Positions 1 through 9,001 of a stretch of DNA of 64,000 nt are shown piece after piece. The stretch comes from Vibrio injensis. Its GTDB lineage: Bacteria; Pseudomonadota; Gammaproteobacteria; Enterobacterales; Vibrionaceae. Below the pieces are notes generated by a model. The model did not search any database and was not told the DNA's origin. It saw only the letters and a program-made list of their open reading frames with translations. Each line of letters opens with the position of its first letter. Positions within the stretch are counted from its first letter, which is position 1. Both the position numbers and the translations under genes were made by a program. Location of the stretch: contig NZ_BDJF01000025.1 in the NCBI RefSeq assembly GCF_001895205.1, forward strand, positions 220,814-284,813, read 5' to 3'.

Positions 1-1575
1 AACGCCCAATTGGGCGATTACGTGTTACCGCAAGCGCAGCCATATCACGATGAATTTTTTGGCGATGTGATGATTTATGACACCCCACTGTCGATAAACG
101 TATCACTGAAAAATGCCCAATCTGGTGCTACATTGACCGTGCGCTACCAAGGCTGCGCAGCGGCAGGCTTTTGTTATCCACCTGAAACTCGGGTTATTGA
201 TCTTGAACCCATAATCGGCCAAACATCCAGCGAACCTATCTCTAGCTCAACCGTTATATCCGCAACGTCGTCAGCGGTGCAGAACAGTGCGGCCGTTAAC
301 GAAGCTAACCATCCAGCTTCACAACAAGATTCTTTAGCGAATCGATTAGCGCACAGCGCTTGGACTCCACTGCTGTTTTTATTACTCGGTATTGGCTTGG
401 CGTTCACTCCCTGTGTACTGCCGATGTATCCGATTTTAACCAGCATCGTACTTGGTGGCGGAGCTATCTCACAACGTCGCGCGTTGTTATTGAGCGTGAT
501 CTATGTGCAAGGGATGGCGCTAACCTACACATTGTTAGGTTTAGTGGTGGCCTCGGCTGGATTGCAATTTCAAGCCGCGTTACAACACCCTTATGTGTTA
601 ATCACACTCAGCGTCTTGTTTGTTGCCTTAGCGTTATCAATGTTTGGTTTATACAGTTTGCAACTGCCGAGTAGCCTACAAACTTGGCTAAGTAGTTTAA
701 GTCAGCGCCAGCAAGGTGGACGCCTTGGCGGCGTGTTTATGATGGGCGCGATTTCAGGCTTAGTCTGCTCACCTTGTACCACCGCGCCACTGTCCGGAGC
801 TTTGCTTTATGTGGCACAAAGTGGCGATTTAGTTACCGGAGGCGTAGCGCTTTATGCATTAGCATTAGGTATGGGAATCCCCTTAATTGTTGTCGCCGTG
901 TTCGGTAATCAGTTACTGCCGAAAGCCGGCGACTGGATGAATCGCATTAAGGTGTTGTTTGGTTTTGTGCTTCTCGCGGCGCCGATTTTCCTACTGGAGA
1001 GAATTATCCCTAGCTTATGGAGCACGATATTATGGTCGGCGTTAGGATTAAGCGCATTCGGTTGGCTATACCATGCAAAAAATAGCTTACCTTTTGCGGG
1101 TTGGAAACAAAGCCTAATTGGTATTATTGCCATCCTCGGCCTGTTATTCTCCGCTCAACCACTGCTAAATTATTGGCTGAATACCAATCATTACAGTACT
1201 CAACAAGCCAGCATTCAGTTTCAACCAATTAAAACTGTCGAGCAGCTTAACCAAGCTTTGCTCAACGCTAAAGCAGCCGGAAAACCGGTAATGCTCGATT
1301 TTTACGCTGACTGGTGTGTGGCCTGTAAAGAGTTTGAGCGCTATACCTTTCATCAGCCCGCCGTTGAAGAACAGTTAGAAAACTTTGTGTTACTGCAAGT
1401 AGATGTTACCCGTAGTGAGCCAGAAGATTTTGAACTCTTACAACATCTGCAAGTACTTGGTTTGCCGACCATCGATTTCTGGGATGGACAAGGAAATCGA
1501 CTACCTCAAGCGCGTATCACTGGCTTTATGGCCGAGCATCCTTTTCTTGCTCATTTAGAAAAATTCCAACTCTAA
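1..1575 (+). CDS. dsbD: Thiol:disulfide interchange protein DsbD (5' end cut off by window)
   Basis: Inner-membrane reductant conduit that passes electrons from cytoplasmic thioredoxin to periplasmic DsbC/DsbG and cytochrome c maturation partners. The frame is open from base 1, so the signal peptide and start of the alpha domain lie upstream; 524 residues are visible. All three cysteine pairs are present: the alpha-domain pair in [12 protein letters not shown], the membrane beta-domain pair in [10 protein letters not shown] and [10 protein letters not shown], and the C-terminal thioredoxin-like gamma-domain motif [10 protein letters not shown]. About eight hydrophobic segments separate the two soluble domains. 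A strong hairpin follows the stop. The next gene, pulA, is 415 bp away and apparently independent. Identification is firm; only the N-terminus is unseen. Confidence 0.96.
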   Translation, partial: NAQLGDYVLPQAQPYHDEFFGDVMIYDTPLSINVSLKNAQSGATLTVRYQGCAAAGFCYPPETRVIDLEPIIGQTSSEPISSSTVISATSSAVQNSAAVNEANHPASQQDSLANRLAHSAWTPLLFLLLGIGLAFTPCVLPMYPILTSIVLGGGAISQRRALLLSVIYVQGMALTYTLLGLVVASAGLQFQAALQHPYVLITLSVLFVALALSMFGLYSLQLPSSLQTWLSSLSQRQQGGRLGGVFMMGAISGLVCSPCTTAPLSGALLYVAQSGDLVTGGVALYALALGMGIPLIVVAVFGNQLLPKAGDWMNRIKVLFGFVLLAAPIFLLERIIPSLWSTILWSALGLSAFGWLYHAKNSLPFAGWKQSLIGIIAILGLLFSAQPLLNYWLNTNHYSTQQASIQFQPIKTVEQLNQALLNAKAAGKPVMLDFYADWCVACKEFERYTFHQPAVEEQLENFVLLQVDVTRSEPEDFELLQHLQVLGLPTIDFWDGQGNRLPQARITGFMAEHPFLAHLEKFQL

Positions 1576-1582
1576 TCAGTTT

Positions 1583-1617
1583 GGCAGATAAATCCCCATC
1601 GATTTATCTGCCATCTT
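1583..1617 (+). terminator. Hairpin terminator after dsbD
   Basis: Perfect 12-bp inverted repeat GGCAGATAAATC / GATTTATCTGCC (1583-1594 and 1601-1612) with a 6-nt loop, followed by ATCTTTATTT. It begins 7 bp after the dsbD stop codon. Confidence 0.75.
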
Positions 1618-1990
1618 TATTTCCCTGATTAAATATCTCTCCCTTTTTTGTGATACTACACGCCGTTTACGGTAAATATAAAAATCAATAACATTGACTT
1701 ATTACCCACAGAATCGCAATAAGTAGGACAATGACGACAAACGTCCGCCACTCATCCCCCCTACTCATCCTGCAAAGTGTGCGCTTTTCGAAAGTCAATC
1801 ACCCTACCAAGCGTGATAATGGTTCGTAGATTGTAATTTTTATCGCTCTAAAAAATCTTTATCGCGATGGCTCACATTTTGTATAGGTTGCTTATCCCTA
1901 GCATGTCCAGTGAACTCATAACCTGACTAATTCTATAACGTTGTTAATTAAATATTTTATAGATTAGATAGAAAACTAGGGACTTAGAAC
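1618..1990. other. Intergenic region upstream of pulA
   Basis: 373 bp without a credible gene. It contains two MalT-box-like motifs (1749-1773, listed separately) and AT-rich DNA just before pulA, with a Shine-Dalgarno AGGGA at 1978-1982. No clear sigma-70 -35/-10 pair was found, which would fit an activator-dependent promoter. Confidence 0.5.
1749..1773 (-). promoter_or_regulatory. Candidate tandem MalT boxes upstream of pulA
   Basis: Read on the minus strand, 1749-1760 gives GGGGGATGAGTG and 1764-1773 gives GCAGGATGAG. Both resemble the enterobacterial MalT box GGGGA(T/G)GAGG. Two same-orientation copies about 14 bp apart upstream of a pullulanase gene fit MalT control by maltotriose. This is motif reading only; no malT gene is in the window. 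Confidence 0.5.
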
Positions 1991-4900
1991 GTGAACAAAC
2001 CTAATTTTTCGGCATTAAGTAAAGCTATGCTGCCCATTTTAGCAGGCAGTTTACTGGTCGGTTGTAACTCGTCATCGGATGATGATATCGCCGCAGAAAC
2101 ACAAACCGTCACCGTTTTTTATAAAGCTGACCCCACATTACGTAGTCAAACTAGCGATAACGATCTTTATCAGGGGCTCACTCTCCACGTATGGAACGAT
2201 AACCATTGTCGTTCCTATGCAGGAAGTAATACCGAGTGGAATAATGGTCTCGCTCCAAATGGGATTGATGCCACCTTCGGAGCTTACTGGCACCTCCCCT
2301 ACAGGCAAGATGCTTCGCAGTGCATCAATATGATCCCTCACTTTGGTAACGATAAACCACTGGGTGAACTTGATACGAAAATTGACTTAACCCAACTAGG
2401 GAAAAATGCCAGCGTCTATACTCAACAAGGAGTAGCCGCCGTTTACCCTGAGTTAATTGCTAGAAGTGAGTTAAGACAAGATACATTACGTATTTACTTT
2501 AATAGTCAAGATGGTGACGAAAGCGATTTTAGACTGCATGTTTGGAACGAAGGCGAATGCAGCAGTTACGATGCCGGAGACACAAGCTGGCCGGGACTCC
2601 GCCCGACTGGATTGAGTAAAACCTATGGTGCTTATTGGGACTTACCCATAAATAGCAATGGTGATTGTATAAACCTTATCGCCAACACTAACGGCAATGG
2701 CGATTACCAAACCGATAACTTGAAATTTGAGTTTGCTCAACAAGGGGTCATTGGAGCGATTGGGATGCTATTTAAAGGCACCAATAAAGTCTTTTATCAA
2801 CCATTAGCACGCTTGCCACAAGGCCAAGTGGATGTCATCGGTGCCAGTGCTATATTTGCTGACGCTAAGACGGTATTAGTCGGCAATAAAGAAGCGACCT
2901 CAGTGACACTCTATCACTCAGCGCAAGGTGAGCTTAGTTTTGATTCCGCCAGCAAATCGGTGACTGGTTTTGATAGCCAGTTCACCTCTAAGCTTAAAGC
3001 CGCCAATGATTGGACATCAGAAAAACCCCATCTCAAAGATGACTTTGTTGGTTTTAGTTTTGACTATAGCGAAGAGCAATTGAAACAATTACTCAAAGGT
3101 CAGCTCTGGTTAGTCGCCAGTGATCATCAAGGGGTAATTCAAGCGACAGAAGTGCAACCCGCCAGTGCCTTGGATGCTCTCTATGCCGATGAAGCTGTCA
3201 AGTTGCCATACGGCGCACTAACGAATGGTAATACAACCACTTTCCGTCTTTGGGCGCCAACCGCTCAATCCGTCAAGCTGATCCCTTATGGTGCTGATAA
3301 AAAAGCCCAAACTCCTATAAATATGGAATTTGATGCTAAATCAGGCAGTTGGTCAGTAGAAGAGACAGCGCTAAAACATGGCGATTTTTATCGCTATCAA
3401 GTAACGGTTTATCATCCAGCCACGGATAGAGTGGAACGCTATGAAGTTACGGACCCGTATTCACTTAGCTTGGCGATGAACTCAGAATATAGCCAAGTGG
3501 TGGATCTCAACCATCCTGATCTTACACCTGCTGGTTGGGAGGACTTAAAAGCGCCTCATTCGCAAACCAACCCTGCTCAGTTTGTGCTTTATGAAGCCCA
3601 TGTGCGCGATTTCTCCGCTTTAGATGACAGCACACCTAAAGCCCACCGTGGTAAATTTACTGCTTTTGCTCAATCAGATACCGTACCCGTTAAACATCTG
3701 CAAAAATTGGCAGAATCAGGAGTCACCCACCTACATCTACTGCCGGTGTTTGATATTGCTACCATTAATGAAGATCCAAGCAAAGTAGCCGATATTGATC
3801 AGCCATTCAGTAAACTGTGTCAATTACAGCCCGCGGTGCAAAACGATCCCGCTTTTGGTACTTACTGTGCGACTGAGATAACCATTTCGGCCGTATTCCA
3901 TCAGCTAAAAGGCGATGACCATAAACAAAACCCTGTGGTGCAACGCCTAAATGGCTTTGTGCGCGATGTCGATAGCTTTAACTGGGGGTATGATCCTTTC
4001 CACTTTACCGTTCCCGAAGGCTCTTACTCAACCAACCCTGATGGTACAACGCGCATTAAAGAGTTCCGTGAGATGGTGATGGCGGTAAAACAAGAGATTG
4101 GTATGAACATGGTTATGGATGTTGCCTATAACCACACCAATGAAGCTGGCGTCTCAGATAAATCGGTACTCGATAAAATTGTCCCTTGGTATTACCAACG
4201 CTTGAACGAGTTTTCTGGTCAAGTAGAAACCTCTACCTGCTGCTCGAATACCGCACCAGAAAATCGGATGTTTGCGAAATTGATTGATGATTCGATTTAT
4301 ACCTGGACCAAAGCATACAAAATTGATGCCTTCCGTTGGGATTTAATGGGCCATCACCCACTTGAGCAAATTCTAGGCACTTTCAAAGTAGCGCAACAGG
4401 CCAATCCTGAGGTCTACTTCTATGGTGAAGGTTGGAACTTTGGTGAAGTGGCCAATGATCGTCAATTCAAGCAAGCGACACAGCTCAACTTAGCCGGTAC
4501 GGGGATCGGTTCATTCTCCGATCGCCTACGGGATGCTGTACGTGGCGGCGGCCCCTTTGATAGCCAAGAATTCCTACGTAGTAACCAAGGCTTTGGTAAT
4601 GGTATCCATGTTCTGCCTAATGATCTAGCTACAGACAATAACCGTGCCACCGCGCTACATTTGGCGGATATTGTGCGAGTTGGTATGGCTGGTAACTTAA
4701 AAGATTTTACATTTACCGATAGCGAAGACAAACTAATCAAGGGTTTTGACCTCAAATACAACGGCCAGCCCACAGGCTATGCGCAAGATGCTTGGGAAAT
4801 ACAGAACTACGTTTCCAAACATGATAATCAAACTTTATGGGACAATAACCAATTCAAGATTGCCTATGGTGTTACCACCGATGAGCGCGTGCGCATGCAA

Positions 4901-5551
4901 GCAGTGAGCTTATCCACAGCGATATTAGGTCAAGGGGTACCGTTTATTCATATGGGTAGCGAGATCTTACGCTCTAAATCGATGCAGCGTGACTCTTACG
5001 ACTCTGGAGATTGGTATAACCGCGTCGACTTCACCATGGACACTCACAACTGGAATATCGGTTTACCTCGTGAAGATAAAGATGGCGAAAACTGGAAGAT
5101 AATTGAAGATGTGATAACCGGAGCAGGTACTAACGCTCAACCAGATAAAACCGATATGGAAACCATGCAAGGTTATTTCCATGAGCTTGTTCAATTACGC
5201 GCTTCATCCGGCCTGTTCACTCTGGGTAAAGGAGAAACCATTATCGAAAGAGTCAAATTCCACAACACGGGTAGTGAGCAAATTGCAGGCGTGATGGTCA
5301 TGAGCATGGATAATAGCGGTGAGCGTTTTGATGGTGCGATTGATGCCGAGCGCCAAGGTCTGCTGGTAGTGATTAACGCCTCACCAGAACCTTTAGCACA
5401 CTTTGCCAACTTTGACGCTACTGGCTATCAGCAGCACAGCATTCAGCAACACGCTGGCGCGAACTCGATTGGTGCAGGAGCCAGTGTCAATAACGGTAAG
5501 TTATCGGTTCCGGCTTGGTCAGTCGCGGTGTTTGAGAAACCGGCCAGCTAA
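1991..5551 (+). CDS. pulA: Secreted pullulanase lipoprotein, GH13 type I (PulA)
   Basis: Hydrolyses alpha-1,6 branch points of pullulan, glycogen and starch at the cell surface, feeding maltodextrin uptake. At 1186 aa it has the length of type I secreted pullulanases. A lipoprotein signal peptide ends in LLVGC, with lipidated Cys25. Two CBM41-like starch-binding modules follow (about residues 39-140 and 160-255, each with an LHVWN motif), then a CBM48 (FRLWAPTAQSV near 415) and a GH13 catalytic domain. Conserved regions are visible: FNWGYDP, DVAYNHT, DAFRWDLMG with nucleophile Asp784, YFYGEGWNFG with acid/base Glu813, and SKHDNQT with Asp945. The start is GTG with AGGGA 8 bp upstream; no in-frame ATG gives a better signal peptide. 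Such enzymes are classic type II secretion substrates, and a gsp operon lies at 36-47 kb. Lipobox +2 is Asn, not the Asp of Klebsiella PulA as I recall it. Confidence 0.95.
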   Translation: MNKPNFSALSKAMLPILAGSLLVGCNSSSDDDIAAETQTVTVFYKADPTLRSQTSDNDLYQGLTLHVWNDNHCRSYAGSNTEWNNGLAPNGIDATFGAYWHLPYRQDASQCINMIPHFGNDKPLGELDTKIDLTQLGKNASVYTQQGVAAVYPELIARSELRQDTLRIYFNSQDGDESDFRLHVWNEGECSSYDAGDTSWPGLRPTGLSKTYGAYWDLPINSNGDCINLIANTNGNGDYQTDNLKFEFAQQGVIGAIGMLFKGTNKVFYQPLARLPQGQVDVIGASAIFADAKTVLVGNKEATSVTLYHSAQGELSFDSASKSVTGFDSQFTSKLKAANDWTSEKPHLKDDFVGFSFDYSEEQLKQLLKGQLWLVASDHQGVIQATEVQPASALDALYADEAVKLPYGALTNGNTTTFRLWAPTAQSVKLIPYGADKKAQTPINMEFDAKSGSWSVEETALKHGDFYRYQVTVYHPATDRVERYEVTDPYSLSLAMNSEYSQVVDLNHPDLTPAGWEDLKAPHSQTNPAQFVLYEAHVRDFSALDDSTPKAHRGKFTAFAQSDTVPVKHLQKLAESGVTHLHLLPVFDIATINEDPSKVADIDQPFSKLCQLQPAVQNDPAFGTYCATEITISAVFHQLKGDDHKQNPVVQRLNGFVRDVDSFNWGYDPFHFTVPEGSYSTNPDGTTRIKEFREMVMAVKQEIGMNMVMDVAYNHTNEAGVSDKSVLDKIVPWYYQRLNEFSGQVETSTCCSNTAPENRMFAKLIDDSIYTWTKAYKIDAFRWDLMGHHPLEQILGTFKVAQQANPEVYFYGEGWNFGEVANDRQFKQATQLNLAGTGIGSFSDRLRDAVRGGGPFDSQEFLRSNQGFGNGIHVLPNDLATDNNRATALHLADIVRVGMAGNLKDFTFTDSEDKLIKGFDLKYNGQPTGYAQDAWEIQNYVSKHDNQTLWDNNQFKIAYGVTTDERVRMQAVSLSTAILGQGVPFIHMGSEILRSKSMQRDSYDSGDWYNRVDFTMDTHNWNIGLPREDKDGENWKIIEDVITGAGTNAQPDKTDMETMQGYFHELVQLRASSGLFTLGKGETIIERVKFHNTGSEQIAGVMVMSMDNSGERFDGAIDAERQGLLVVINASPEPLAHFANFDATGYQQHSIQQHAGANSIGAGASVNNGKLSVPAWSVAVFEKPAS

Positions 5552-5589
5552 TAAGTTAAAAAGTAGCTCGTAAACGAAGCCTATCATTC

Positions 5590-5622
5590 AGCGTCAAGTG
5601 CTTACCCATTTGACGCTTTTTT
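5590..5622 (+). terminator. Rho-independent terminator after pulA
   Basis: 8-bp stem AGCGTCAA / TTGACGCT (5590-5597 and 5610-5617), 12-nt loop, followed by TTTTT. Confidence 0.8.
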
Positions 5623-5736
5623 CATTGAGCACAATAAAAAGGCGATACAGTTCAGACTTTTAGTTCATCGCCATTGTGACTATCAACAAACAAGACAATA
5701 ATTTCTGTAACTAAATGTTCAAAAGTAATTAACGTC

Positions 5737-6366
5737 ATGGATTCGACCTACACCATTATTATCGCTGATGATCATCCACTGTTTCGTAATGCGCTATTTC
5801 AATCGGTGCATATGGCGATCAGCGGCGCTCATTTGCTTGAAGCAGACTCATTAGACGCCCTATTGAACCTATTAAGCCAGCAAGCGGATGTTGATCTACT
5901 GCTGCTCGACCTGAAAATGCCCGGAGCCAATGGCATGTCGGGCTTGATTCAATTGCGCGCTCTTTACCCTGAGCTGCCCATCGTGGTTATTTCTGCCAGT
6001 GAAGAATCAGCGATAGTCTCTCAAGTCAAACATCATGGTGCGTTTGGTTTTATTCCTAAATCCAGCGATATGCGCAGCTTGATCAGCGCACTTAATCAGG
6101 TGCTCAATGGCGAACCTTATTTCCCGGCAGGATTGGTCGACATCCCCAATCAAGGTAATGACTTAGCCGAGAAAATCGCCACGCTCACTCCCCAACAATA
6201 TAAAGTGTTAGGGATGCTCTCCGACGGTTTATTGAATAAACAAATCGCCTATGAACTCAACGTCTCCGAGGCAACGATTAAGGCCCATATGACGGCAATT
6301 TTCCGTAAGTTAAACGTCACCAACCGAACTCAAGCCGTCATTCTGCTCAAACAAATCGAATGGTAG
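5737..6366 (+). CDS. NarL/FixJ-family response regulator (CrbR-like orphan)
   Basis: Two-component transcription factor of 209 aa. The N-terminal receiver domain has the acidic pocket DDH (residues 11-13), phospho-acceptor Asp58 in LLLLDLKMPG and a conserved Lys in FIPKSS. The C-terminal LuxR-type helix-turn-helix reads LTPQQYKVLGMLSDGLLNKQIA...VSEATIKAHM. No histidine kinase gene is adjacent, so its partner lies elsewhere. Its position beside nhaP2 and a DUF4212/SSS symporter pair corresponds, as I recall, to the V. cholerae regulator CrbR, which works with the SSS-fused kinase CrbS in the acetate switch. That assignment is from memory and not certain, so no symbol is given. It converges on nhaP2 with 62 bp between stops. 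Confidence 0.85.
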   Translation: MDSTYTIIIADDHPLFRNALFQSVHMAISGAHLLEADSLDALLNLLSQQADVDLLLLDLKMPGANGMSGLIQLRALYPELPIVVISASEESAIVSQVKHHGAFGFIPKSSDMRSLISALNQVLNGEPYFPAGLVDIPNQGNDLAEKIATLTPQQYKVLGMLSDGLLNKQIAYELNVSEATIKAHMTAIFRKLNVTNRTQAVILLKQIEW

Positions 6367-6428
6367 TTGACCCGCAGTGCGCGTCGCTATCAGCGCCCAC
6401 TGCCGGCTCTCGATATTAGCTATAGGCC

Positions 6429-8168
6429 TTATTCCGTGGACTCTTCTTCTTCGGCAGGTAAGCGTAAACCGACCTTAGTCACTTGCCAATCGACCACATC
6501 CGCGACTACCCACTGCAAACCGTACCATTCAAAATAGTCCCCCAACACAGGGCTGTTACCTAACTGCTCAGCAACCAGCTCTTTCAACGTCAGACTTGCC
6601 GATTGCTCCCCTAAATCTAAACCATATAACAGCGCAACATCGACCAACTTAGTATTAATGTCCAAGAAAAAATCACCGAAGAAGCGAGCCAACGAGGCTT
6701 TTTCTGGCGCTTCGCTGAACAGTTGACTTAAGGCTGGAAGATCATTTTCTTGACCTAAAACACAGAGAATATCCGCCTCTTGCAACTGAGTGCTACCGGA
6801 TGGGTAAAGCAATTGTTGATCGCGAAACACTGCGACAATTCGAGTCCCTTCCGGCATAAACAAGTTGCGCAGTGGTTCACCGATACACCATTTATCTTCT
6901 TTGAGGCGATAGACAAACAACTCCCACTGGCTAGCGGGAAAGGCCTCTACACCAGTACGATAAATTGGCTCAGGTTTGGGCGGCAACTCAACTTTAGCCA
7001 AGCTCATCGCTTGAGTTAATGAGCCACCCTGCACGATAAGCGACACCATAACCACGAAAAAGGCGAGGTTAAAATACAACTGAGCGTCTGGTAATCCGGC
7101 CATCATCGGAAACACGGCCAAAATAATCGGCACCGCGCCGCGCAACCCTACCCACGAGACAAACCATTTTTCACGAGCAGTAAAACTTTTAAACGGCAGC
7201 AAACTGATCCACACCGACAGAGGCCGCGCAAAGACAATCATCCCAAAAGCCAAGGCCAGTCCTGGCAAAACGATATCCAGCAAATTAGAAGGAGTGACTA
7301 ATAGCCCGAGCACCAAGAACATACCGATTTGTGCCAACCAAGTCATACCATCCAATACGTTTAAAATTGACTGGCGGCCACGAGTTGGGCGGTTACCGAG
7401 CAGTAAACCGACTAAGTAAATCGACAAGATGCCACTACCACCAAGCGCATTGGACAAAGCGAAGATGATTAAGCCGCCACTGACGGTTAGGATTGAGTAA
7501 AGTCCTTCAGGAAGCTGAGTATGATTGATCAACTTCCACAGTAGCCAGCCACCACTCAATCCCATCAATGCACCAACACCAAATTGCTGAACAAAACTCA
7601 ATGCTAAAAATCCAGCACTTAAATCCAAACCTTGATTACCCAAAACAGCAATCAGAGTCACAGTAAGAAATATCGCCATCGGATCGTTGGTACCCGATTC
7701 AATTTCGAGTGTTGCTCCCACCCGCTCATTTAGACTACGGCCTTTCAGTAATGAGAATACCGCCGCCGCATCCGTCGAGCCAACAATCGCGCCGACCAAA
7801 ATACCTTGCAATAACGTCAGATCAAATAGCCACATGGCCATCAATCCTGTCAGCGTAGTGGTAATCGCCACCCCAAAAGTGGCGAGAGAAATAGAAGGCC
7901 ACAAAGCAACGCGGAAACTCGCTACCCGAGTGCGCATCCCACCATCAAGCAAAATAATCGCCAACGCCAAATTACCAATTAAATACGCTAGAGGATAATT
8001 ATCAAAGACAATCCCCCCTAAGCCATCTTCCCCAGCCAACATTCCGACCGCGAGAAAAACCAATAAAATTGGAATGCCTAATTTTGATGATACGGGGCTG
8101 AGCAAAACGCTTAATGCAATCAGTAATGCTCCAATCAGAAAAAAACTATTAATGGTAACTGCGTCCAC
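6429..8168 (-). CDS. nhaP2: K+/H+ antiporter NhaP2 (CPA1 family)
   Basis: Inner-membrane cation/proton antiporter that in V. cholerae exchanges K+ (and Na+) for H+ and protects against potassium at acid pH. The N-terminal ~390 residues contain about 13 hydrophobic segments with the CPA1 motif ESGTNDPMA; a soluble tail follows with a TrkA_C-like domain ([20 protein letters not shown] region) and a CorC/HlyC-like C-terminus. I place the start at GTG 8168, because AGGAGG sits just upstream at 8173-8178; the in-frame ATG at 8183 precedes that ribosome-binding site. This gives 579 aa starting (V)[15 protein letters not shown]. Transcribed alone, divergent from the symporter genes. Confidence 0.92.
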   Translation of the reverse strand: MDAVTINSFFLIGALLIALSVLLSPVSSKLGIPILLVFLAVGMLAGEDGLGGIVFDNYPLAYLIGNLALAIILLDGGMRTRVASFRVALWPSISLATFGVAITTTLTGLMAMWLFDLTLLQGILVGAIVGSTDAAAVFSLLKGRSLNERVGATLEIESGTNDPMAIFLTVTLIAVLGNQGLDLSAGFLALSFVQQFGVGALMGLSGGWLLWKLINHTQLPEGLYSILTVSGGLIIFALSNALGGSGILSIYLVGLLLGNRPTRGRQSILNVLDGMTWLAQIGMFLVLGLLVTPSNLLDIVLPGLALAFGMIVFARPLSVWISLLPFKSFTAREKWFVSWVGLRGAVPIILAVFPMMAGLPDAQLYFNLAFFVVMVSLIVQGGSLTQAMSLAKVELPPKPEPIYRTGVEAFPASQWELFVYRLKEDKWCIGEPLRNLFMPEGTRIVAVFRDQQLLYPSGSTQLQEADILCVLGQENDLPALSQLFSEAPEKASLARFFGDFFLDINTKLVDVALLYGLDLGEQSASLTLKELVAEQLGNSPVLGDYFEWYGLQWVVADVVDWQVTKVGLRLPAEEEESTE

Positions 8169-8510
8169 GTATCCTCCTATCATCGATTAATGATATCGCC
8201 CTAACCCATTGTCTCTTGGCCTATATTGTGCACTACTTTATGACACAGTAACGAAAAGTTTATGTAAACAAATGACTGTTTGGACAAAAAAATTCAATTT
8301 AATCACCTCTTCATGCAGCGATGATCATTATACCTTTGGCTAATTCCTTCCCTTTATTCAACAATAAAATCTAAGAATAAAAAAATAACACAATAAAAAT
8401 CAACACATTAAATCCACCCCCATCACGACTAAAGTTGCACAGATCACCCACATAAAGCCTGCTAACCTTCAAAGTAACAATATTTTAACAATGCAAGAAG
8501 GAAGATCGCG
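8169..8510. other. Divergent promoter region between nhaP2 and the symporter locus
   Basis: 342 bp, very AT-rich between about 8270 and 8410, with no gene and no confident promoter hexamers. It should hold the start signals for nhaP2 (minus) and for the small ORF/symporter genes (plus). Confidence 0.5.
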
Positions 8511-8660
8511 ATGGCGTTCGATGCAAACAAGCGCGCACAAGCTCACTGGAAAGAAAATTGTCAGAATATGACATCTCAATTTACGGTGCCCTGCAACTCA
8601 GGGAGTTTATCCTCACTTTGGTTGCTTGCAGCAATTCCGTCATATTTGACCTTCGACTGA
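8511..8660 (+). CDS. Small ORF of 49 aa before the symporter operon; leader peptide or DUF4212 remnant
   Basis: ATG preceded by a strong AAGAAGGAAG ribosome-binding site (8495-8504, spacing 6). The peptide begins MAFDANKRAQAHWKENCQNM and ends LWLLAAIPSYLTFD. The first ~20 residues resemble the start of DUF4212 small subunits (compare AAYWSANLRY in the next gene), but the four-segment body is missing. It may be a truncated paralogue or a translated leader controlling the downstream pair. The stop codon is inside a small hairpin, TGACCT / AGGTCA (8647-8652 and 8660-8665). Function unknown; it may not be expressed. Confidence 0.4.
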   Translation: MAFDANKRAQAHWKENCQNMTSQFTVPCNSGSLSSLWLLAAIPSYLTFD

Positions 8661-8735
8661 GGTCAGTTGGCACCTTGCCTAACTACCACTCACTTAAAGT
8701 TACTCGATAATAAATACATGGAAGGGGACATAACT

Positions 8736-8996
8736 ATGGACGATCATAACACGAACGCCGCCGCTTACTGGAGCGCTAACCTACGCTACATCACAATCAG
8801 CCTGATCATCTGGGCCTTAGTCTCTTATGGATTTGCCATCTTGCTGCGGCCGATGCTCGCTGGCATTCATATTGGTGGGACCGATCTGGGTTTTTGGTTT
8901 GCGCAGCAAGGTTCGATTATTACCTTTATCGCGATCATCTTTATCTACGCTTGGAAGATGAACCAGTTAGATAAAAAATTTGGCGTAGAGGAGTAA
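8736..8996 (+). CDS. DUF4212 small subunit of sodium:solute symporter
   Basis: Predicted 86-aa inner-membrane protein with two transmembrane segments (about residues 16-38 and 55-75) and the family signatures AYWSANLRY near the N-terminus, GFWFAQQGS before the second helix and MNQLDKKFGV at the end. DUF4212 proteins are encoded immediately before a large SSS transporter and are thought to be its small subunit. I chose ATG 8736 because GAAGGGG lies 8 bp upstream; an in-frame ATG at 8718 and an earlier one at 8667 lack comparable sites. Five bp separate its stop from the transporter start, so the two are certainly cotranscribed. Confidence 0.88.
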   Translation: MDDHNTNAAAYWSANLRYITISLIIWALVSYGFAILLRPMLAGIHIGGTDLGFWFAQQGSIITFIAIIFIYAWKMNQLDKKFGVEE

Positions 8997-9001
8997 TTTT
9001 C

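Noticed and set aside
4462..4773. Minus-strand open frame within pulA
   Set aside because: It is a shadow of the catalytic domain coding sequence, with no ribosome-binding site or known domain.
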